DNA of 64,000 nucleotides from Sequoia sempervirens. Taxonomy: Eukaryota > Streptophyta > Pinopsida > Cupressales > Cupressaceae. A program made the translations under genes and the position numbers. Below the pieces are notes generated by a model. The model worked only from the letters and a program-made list of their open reading frames with translations. It had not been told where the DNA came from and did not search any database. Below, piece after piece: positions 58,097 to 64,000 of the stretch. The first letter of the stretch is position 1. Each line of letters opens with the position of its first letter. The stretch covers positions 494,706,320 through 494,770,319 of the forward strand of contig VDFB02270651.1 in assembly GCA_007258455.2 (NCBI GenBank), written 5' to 3'.

Positions 58097-58108
58097 TGGT
58101 ATAAGAGA
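58097..58108 (+). promoter_or_regulatory. Copia-C primer-binding site
   Basis: TGGTATAAGAGA, differing from TGGTATCAGAGC mainly by a C-to-A change; an initiator tRNA-Met primer is implied. Confidence 0.75.
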
Positions 58109-58149
58109 AGGTTCCTATGAAGAAGTATAAAAGCTTGAGGTGATCTAAG

Positions 58150-59180
58150 ATGGCAACATTCAAGAAGGATAGTCCAAGATTCGATGGAACTAACTACTCA
58201 CTGTGGAAAGTCAGGATGTAATGTCACCTAAGGTGTATTGGTGAAGCCTACTAGAAGATTACAAAAGATCCATATGTTATTCCTCAGAATGGTCCCTCCA
58301 CTGATGATGAGATCAAAGATGTTGAAAGTAATATCTAGGCTATTGAAGCTTTGGTGAAGATGGCTAATGTGGTAGGACTGCAGACAGCTCGTGAGATTTG
58401 GACGAAGCTAAAAACTTTGTATGAAGGAGATGCACAAGTGAAGATGGCTAAGCAATAGAGTTTAAAAGGAAAGTATGAGAATTTGAAGATGGGTGAAGAT
58501 GAAAATATCACTTCTTTTATGAAAAGAGTAAATGAAATAGTGATGGGTATTACATGTGTCGGTGGTTCTCTGGATGAGGATGAAATTGTGGCTAAGATAC
58601 TCAGATCCTTTCCTCCCTCCTACAAAGTGAAGGCTCATGCTATTGAAGAGCTCAGATCAGTAACAAAGATGTCAAGAGATGCGTTGGTTGGTAAGCTTGT
58701 TGCTTTTGAATTAAGTGAATTTGGTGAATCTATTCTAAAAATTGAATTTGCATTCAAGGCAACTATATCTGGAAGTAACAAGCAAAGATATGGTCTAGGA
58801 GAATGTTCCAGAAAGATATCCAAGTATGATGAAGAATTGAAGCAGCTTGAAGATAAAGAAAGAGAGGTAGAAGAATTGGAAGCACTGATTGCAAAGAAAT
58901 AAGGCAGAGGAATAGGTAAGTATGAAGGAGTGTTACCTATTAAATGTTTTTCATGCAGTAAAATAGGTCATTTTGCATCAAGATGTCTTGAAAGAGTCCC
59001 TAGAACTAAGCCTAGCAAGTCTAGATTCCAAAAGAAATGTTACTTTGTTGAAGGAGTTACTGATGATGAGTCTAATAAAGATACTGGAAATGAAGATGAA
59101 TGGGTTTTCATTGCTATCGTTGAAAATAGTCTTGTGGCAACTGAATCTACTAAAGATGAGAAAGCTCTTGCAACCCGAGT
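58150..59180 (+). pseudogene. Copia-C gag (broken)
   Basis: ATG at 58,150 begins MATFKKDSPRFDGTNYSLWK, the UBN2-type gag start. It is followed by IWTKLKTLYEGDAQVKMAK, ENITSFMKRVNEIV, ILRSFPPSYKVKAHAIEEL, a coiled coil (EELKQLEDKEREVEELEAL) and a complete knuckle CFSCSKIGHFASRC near 58,950. Stops near 58,219, 58,252, 58,337, 58,456 and 58,900 sit in one continuous frame; those at 58,252 and 58,456 replace apparent Trp and Gln codons. Confidence 0.9.
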
Positions 59181-60360
59181 TGAAGAAAAGGATGAGTGGG
59201 CTATTGATAGTGGATTCTCACATCATATGACTGGTGATAAAACAAATTTGTAAGTCTAGCGAAGTATGATGGTGGTATGGTAAGATTTGGAGACAACAAT
59301 GCTAGTGTGATTCATGGCAGAGGTTCTATTTGTCTTGGTGGTAAGGATAACACTAATGATGTTCTTTATGTTGAAGGCTTGAAGCACAATCTTTTGAGTG
59401 TTGGATAGATGGTGGGAAAATGCTATGATCTACAATTCAAAGATGGAAGATGCAAGATACATGGAAGTTCTGGCAATATGATTGCTATTGGTAAATAGAC
59501 AAAACGTAATATTTTTCACCTGAATATTGCTAGTGGGAGTTGTTTAATTGCTCAATTAGAAGAAATTTTGTTGTGGCATAGGAGGTTGTGTCATGTAAAT
59601 TTTGATAACATTGTCAAGGTAAGTTCTACTCAAGCAGTAAGATATCTACCTAAGTTAGTGAAGCCTGCTAACATAATTTGTAAGGAATGTCAGATGCGTA
59701 AATAAACTAGAGTATCTTTCCAGATCAAACAGTTTCATTCAAATGATTTTTTGGAGTTGTTACATACTGACCTCTGTGGTCCCTCCAGAGTTAGAAGCAT
59801 TCATGGAGAAAGGTAATTTATGTTGATTATTGATGATTGTCCTAGAATGATTTGGGTTTCCTTTTTAAGAGAAAAATGTGAAGCACTACAAAAGTTCAAA
59901 AGTTTCAAGGCTATGGCAGAGAATGAGAAATGTCTGAAATCAAGTGTCTGATATCTGACTAAGGTGGTGAGTTCACCTCTAGGGAGTTCAACTCTTTCTG
60001 TGAAGAACATGGAATTAGAAGATAGTTACCTATTCCCTGAGCCCCTCAACAGAATGGAGTTGCAGAAAGAAAGAACAGAACAATCTTGGATGCTAATGAA
60101 CAATGATGATAAAAGGAAATATGCCCCAGAGATATTGGAATGAAGTTGTAAGCACTGTTGTGTACACTTCAAACTGGGTAAATGTTAATGGAAATTTTGG
60201 TAAGACCCCTTTTGAGCTGTGGTTTGGTTACAAACCTACTGTTAAATATTTCAATATCTTTGGAAGCAAATGTTATATCAAGAGAGATGATGATATAGGA
60301 AAGTTTGATGCAAGAAGCGATGTCTTGGAATCTTTTTAGGTTATTCTACTAAGAGAAAGG
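59181..60360 (+). pseudogene. Copia-C protease and integrase (broken)
   Basis: The protease active site DEWAIDSGFSHHMTGDK lies near 59,190-59,245. A small frameshift at 59,250 is followed by VRFGDNNASVIHGRG and LYVEGLKHNLLSVG. The integrase has LLWHRRLCHVNFDN and CKECQMRK (HHCC zinc region, 59,570-59,700), catalytic Asp in LLHTDLCGP (59,757), a damaged second motif near 59,955 (normally SDxGGEF), and Glu in PQQNGVAERKNRT (about 60,045-60,080). NGFGKTPFELWFGYKP-like sequence follows. Multiple stops. Confidence 0.88.
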
Positions 60361-60725
60361 CCTACTAATGCTATAAAAAAAGACTGAAAATGATGGTTGA
60401 GAGTGCAAATATCAAAGTTGATGAGGATTCTATCAAATCATCCAAATATTGTGGATATGATTCTGATGAAGACAATACAAACAAAGGGAAGAACGTTCAG
60501 ACATAGAATCAACTTAAAATTGTGCCATATGCTCCATATGTTCCAGTTATTCTAGTAAAGCAACCTCAATTCATTCTGGTAAGTCAAGGTAGTCAGGAAG
60601 TAGAGACAAGTGCAAGTACAGAAGGAAGATCAGAAGAATCATAAGTTCAAGAAAATTCCAAAACTCCAAGGTATGTAAAGCTAAACCATTCTGAAAGCCA
60701 AATTATAGGAGATAAGAATAAAGGA

Positions 60726-61680
60726 GTGCAAACTAGAAGAAAAATTGCAGAAGGATATTGCCTGATTTCCAAGATTGAACCTAAAAATGTAAATGAAGCC
60801 TGCCAAGATGAAAACTGGATGGAAGTTATGAAGGAAGAGCTGATAAAAATTGAAAAGAATGACAAGTGGATACTGGTTCCCAGACCTAAAGACAAAAATG
60901 TGATTGGTACTAAATGGGTGTTTCAGAACAAGTTGAATGAACAAGGTGAAGTGGTCCAGAATAAAGAAAGACTGGTATGTAAAGGGTATTCTCAAATGGA
61001 AGGTGTTGATTTTGAAGAAATTTTTGCCCATGTTGCCAAAATCAAAGCTGTTAGATTATTTCTTGCTTATGCTGCATACAAGGACTACAAAGTCTATCAA
61101 ATGGATGTGAAGTCGACATTCTTGAATGGAGAATTAGAAGAAGTATACATTGAACAACCAGATGGATTTCAGTTAACTAACAAGGAAGATATGGTCTTTC
61201 GCTTGAAGAAAGCTCTATATGGACTCAAACAAGCCCCCAGAGCCTAGTATGCTAGATTGGAAAAATATTTACTAAAGCTTGGATTCACTAATGGTACTGC
61301 TGATAGAAACTTACATTTCAAATTGGATCATGATAAAGAGTTAATTATAGAAGTCTTTGTTGATGACATCATTTTTAGAGGAGATGGCAATCTATGTATG
61401 AAGTTTGTTAATGATATGAAGGATGAATTTGAGATGAGTATGATTGGAGAGATGAAGTTCTCTCTAGGATTACAAGTGACCCAGTTAGACAAGGGGATAG
61501 TCATATCTCAGTCCAAATATGTGAGAGAGCTACTGAAGAAATTTGGGATGGAAGATTCAAAGCCTATTGGTACTCCCATGGTGACTGGATGTAAGGTAAC
61601 TCAGAATGATGATTCTCCTAAGGAAAATCAAACTAGATATAGGTCAATGATCAGTGGATTACTTTATTTAACCTAGACTA
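60726..61680 (+). pseudogene. Copia-C reverse transcriptase (nearly open, broken)
   Basis: 60,726-61,247 and 61,257-61,676 share one frame and are separated only by a TAG (PRA*YAR) at 61,246, where Trp or Gln is expected. Motifs: [69 protein letters not shown], the catalytic VFVDDIIF (about 61,350), and SQSKYVRELLKKFGMED. The aspartates of the FVDD box are retained, unlike in Gypsy-B. Confidence 0.93.
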
Positions 61681-62308
61681 GGCCAAATATTATGAATGTT
61701 GTATGTATGGTTGCCAAATTTTAGGCTGATCCAAAAGAATCACATGTGACTGTTGTTAAGATAATCTTTAGATATCTAAAAGGAATAGTTGACTTTGGAC
61801 TTTGATATCCAAAGGATGATGATCTCACTCTAAGTGCATATACTGATGTGGATTGGGCTAGTGATGTAGATGACAGGAAAAGTACTAATGGTGGTGCTTT
61901 CTTTCTAGGGAAGAAGTTGGTGTCCTGGTTGAGCAAAAAGCAGAATTTCATTTCTCTATCTACTGCTAAAGAAAAATATATTTTTGCTACAAATAATTGT
62001 ACTCAAGTAATATGGATGAAACAAATGTTGAAAGAAATCAAGGTAACATATGAAGATTCTATTGCCATATACTAAGATAATTCAAGTGCAATAAATATTT
62101 CAAAGAATCTGGTACTACACTCTAAGACTAAACATATATCAATCAAGTTTCATTTCTTGAGGGAGAAAGTCAATGAGAAAGAAGTCAGATTGGAGTATGT
62201 GCCTACTAAATAACATATTGCAGACATCTTTACTAAGTCATTGCCAAAGGATACTTTTGAGTATCTCAGAGGAATGTTAGGGGTAATCACCCCTCCTAAT
62301 AAGAACTA
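61681..62308 (+). pseudogene. Copia-C RNase H (broken)
   Basis: Continues the RT frame with stops: RPNIMNVVCMVAKF, then DVDWASDVDDRKSTNGGAFF, SWLSKKQNFISLSTAKEKYI, DNSSAINISKN, LHSKTKHISIKFHFLREKV and ADIFTKSLPKDTFEYLRGML, ending TPPNKN with TAA at 62,308. This is the full Copia RNase H order. Confidence 0.9.
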
Positions 62309-62597
62309 AGAGATGCATTTAATTGCATCAATCTGTGAGCTACATTGCTATATTTTGATCCGGATTGATGTTTTTGTGGCTGCTACTCAAGGGGAGTAGT
62401 CATATGTGCAGATATGTGGTTCAGAGTGTGTAATGGAAAGGTCATGATTACCTTTTCCATTGATGTCAAAGGGGGAGAAGTGCAATGTGAAAAATCCTTT
62501 TAAGAATTGAAGAGAAATTGAGGAGAAGAGTTAGAATCAAAGGGAAAGCAAGTATGTTGGGTTGATGGTTATTTTCACATCATGTGTTGCCATCAAT

Positions 62598-62611
62598 ACC
62601 AAAAGGGGAGA
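62598..62611 (+). promoter_or_regulatory. Copia-C polypurine tract
   Basis: ACCAAAAGGGGAGA directly precedes the 3' LTR (62,612). 62,309-62,597 is 3' untranslated, including another GGGGGAGAAG purine run near 62,472. Confidence 0.85.
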
Positions 62612-63862
62612 TTTTTGGATGTTGTGGATGTGTTACTGATATGTGGTTGTCATTGATGTCAACACTATTAGCATTTGGTGTATTAGAGGCTTTATATGTC
62701 GAGGATATTAAGAAATTTGTAAAAGAAAGTGTTTCAGGTTCCCAGTGGAACTATGCGGGTCATGAAGGAATCTTGTTCTTTACATTGAATTTCTACTGCT
62801 ATGGACTAAAGGGTTTTCTGTTGAGTGTATCTAGATCATCTATTGGAATTTTTAGAGGTCCGCATATATATTTGATCATGTTGTGGTCTAACAATGTTTC
62901 AGTGGTCTCTGTCAGTGTTCCTGGGTGAAGTTTGTGTGATTCTGGAAATCTCAGTTGCTATGGATGTTTCTCTATTGTTTCTTGGTGCTCTTGGATGTTT
63001 CTATATCATGCTCTATCCTTGTGGTACGTCCACATTGATCGGTGTGCTCGTGGTCAGAAAGTTTTCTTCAATACGTTCAGTTTTTCTTATTCTTGGCCGA
63101 CATGTTGGTGGTAGCGTGTTGTGGATCTTCGAGGTGAAATTAATTGAAGTTCTTTTGTGTTGTAATTTTTGATTTGGGTCCCCACTATGTTGTGGCCGAC
63201 CTTGGTGGATTCACTTTTAAAAATTTATTTGTAAATTTGGGCCGATATTGAAAATATGTTTTATTTTCCTGGCCGACTAAGTTATTGATGAAATCTCATG
63301 TAGCAGATATATAAGAGTGATTGTTTCATTATTGTAGTGTGTTGAAGAGGTCCAGAGTGTGCTCTTATGTGTGTATGTGTGAATATCATTCGATTATAGA
63401 GCAGAGTGTGAAGAAGATTGAGTGAAGTGTGAAGTAGACTGTGAAAGAGTTTTTTATGCTTAATTGGAACTGTAATCAAGCTTTTGGAGAAGCTATTTTC
63501 TCAGTTCATACCCTCTATATTTTTATCCTATTCTATATTGTTGGGTAGTGAGCCCCTTCTGTAATTGAGCAGTGAGCTCTAGGCAGTGTGCCTAAATGCA
63601 TGTGCATTCCCCTTTATTGATTTCATTATACTTTTAATAGGGTATAATCTTGCGAACTAACATCCACCGTGGTTTTTCCCCTAATAGGGTTTCCACATAA
63701 AACAAATATCGGTGTTCTTTATCTCTCTGATGTGTTAATTTCTTATGGTTAATTGCTTATTCATCAGATCTAATATTAAGTTAAGTAAAGTTTAAAAAGT
63801 TTATTATTTTGTAACATTTCATTCACCCCCCCTCTTAGTTGTTTGTCCTTGTTTTTCCAACA
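62612..63862 (+). repeat. Copia-C 3' LTR
   Basis: 1,251 bp, starting TTTTTGGATGTTGTGG (the expected TG is mutated to TT) and ending CCAACA beside TSD TCATG. It matches the 5' LTR throughout with scattered changes. Confidence 0.92.
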
Positions 63863-64000
63863 TCATGAGGCAAGAAAAGCTTCGTATTCTTCACACCCAT
63901 GAACAAAAAAGATAGTTTCATAGGCAAGCAAAGTGTGTTATGCAAGGTGGCCATATAACAGATATTGTAAATGAAAAATAGCATAAGGTATGTTCAAAAC

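Larger units (their letters stand above)
56855..63862 (+). mobile_element. Copia-C: structurally complete Ty1/Copia element, frame-broken
   Basis: LTRs 56,855-58,094 and 62,612-63,862, with perfect TCATG duplications at 56,850-56,854 and 63,863-63,867. Order: PBS, gag with zinc knuckle, protease, integrase, RT, RNase H, PPT, the Ty1/Copia order (integrase before RT). Gag to integrase lie mostly in one phase; a frameshift near 60,340-60,720 separates RT/RNase H. Stops throughout preclude activity. Confidence 0.93.
54850..64000 (-). mobile_element. Gypsy-A2: second Gypsy-A-type element, split by Copia-C, continues past the window
   Basis: A minus-strand 3' LTR (about 54,850-56,268) begins TGTAGTGTAGG, has a TATA-like TATAAATACAAGGG near 55,800, and abuts the purine tract TCTCACTAAAGTGGGGGC (56,269-56,290), as in Gypsy-A. 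Its interior (56,291-56,854) resembles 15,233-15,953 (for example AAACTCACACTAAAGTA). After the Copia insertion, 63,863-64,000 should be more of the same interior; I recognise no gene there. The left LTR end is uncertain. Confidence 0.6.

Overview
This window looks like intergenic chromosomal DNA from a large, repeat-rich plant genome, most likely a conifer or other gymnosperm. That is an inference from four things: it is strongly AT-rich, there is no intact multi-exon host gene, old LTR retrotransposons full of stop codons are stacked inside each other, and the host gene traces present (CTR9/VIP6, PPR) are broken plant genes. No bacterial, organellar or CRISPR-type feature was seen.

Layout. 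1-5.5 kb: a 55-bp hairpin-forming tandem array, a duplicated fragment and a longer intronless pseudogene of the Paf1-complex subunit CTR9, a retroposed copy of an unidentified gene with 18-bp target-site duplications (TSDs), and a duplicated, partly inverted PPR fragment. 6.2-9.7 kb (minus strand): a broken reading frame of about 1,150 codons of unknown family. 10-14.2 kb: minisatellites and a broken multi-exon En/Spm-type transposase gene with a 9-residue repeat. 14.3-14.9 kb: remnant of a Copia-type LTR.

14.9-41.0 kb is one nested stack. Gypsy-A (minus, gag-only) is split by Gypsy-B (plus, a chromodomain Ty3/Gypsy element, 15,954-35,187, TSD GATAA). Gypsy-B in turn carries a 9.5-kb minus-strand Copia-type element with gag but no recognisable pol (18,241-27,702, TSD AGAAG), a 5S-rRNA-derived insertion between integrase and chromodomain (about 30,981-31,526), and a 2.2-kb LTR element with a GC-rich non-gag-pol interior in its 3' LTR (32,239-34,466). 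The Copia-type element itself contains a 788-bp terminal-inverted-repeat insertion. 41.6-42.5 kb: a solo LTR with TSD ATGAT.

42.5-51.5 kb is the least repetitive-looking part: mostly unassigned AT-rich sequence, a Gypsy RNase H scrap, a 1.08-kb tandem duplication containing a small cysteine-rich ORF, and a strand-switching AATTCAC/GTGAATT foldback. 51.5-53.3 kb: a broken LINE ORF1 (DUF4283 plus zinc knuckle). 54.9-64 kb: a second Gypsy-A-type element (minus), interrupted by a structurally complete but frame-broken Copia element (56,855-63,862, TSD TCATG).

The strongest themes are several LTR elements with gag or LTRs but no pol, which must have been mobilised in trans; a rearranged 5S-derived sequence; and an uncharacterised long protein frame. 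Many in-frame stops are TAG at apparent Gln/Trp positions, as expected from long decay of cytosine-methylated DNA.
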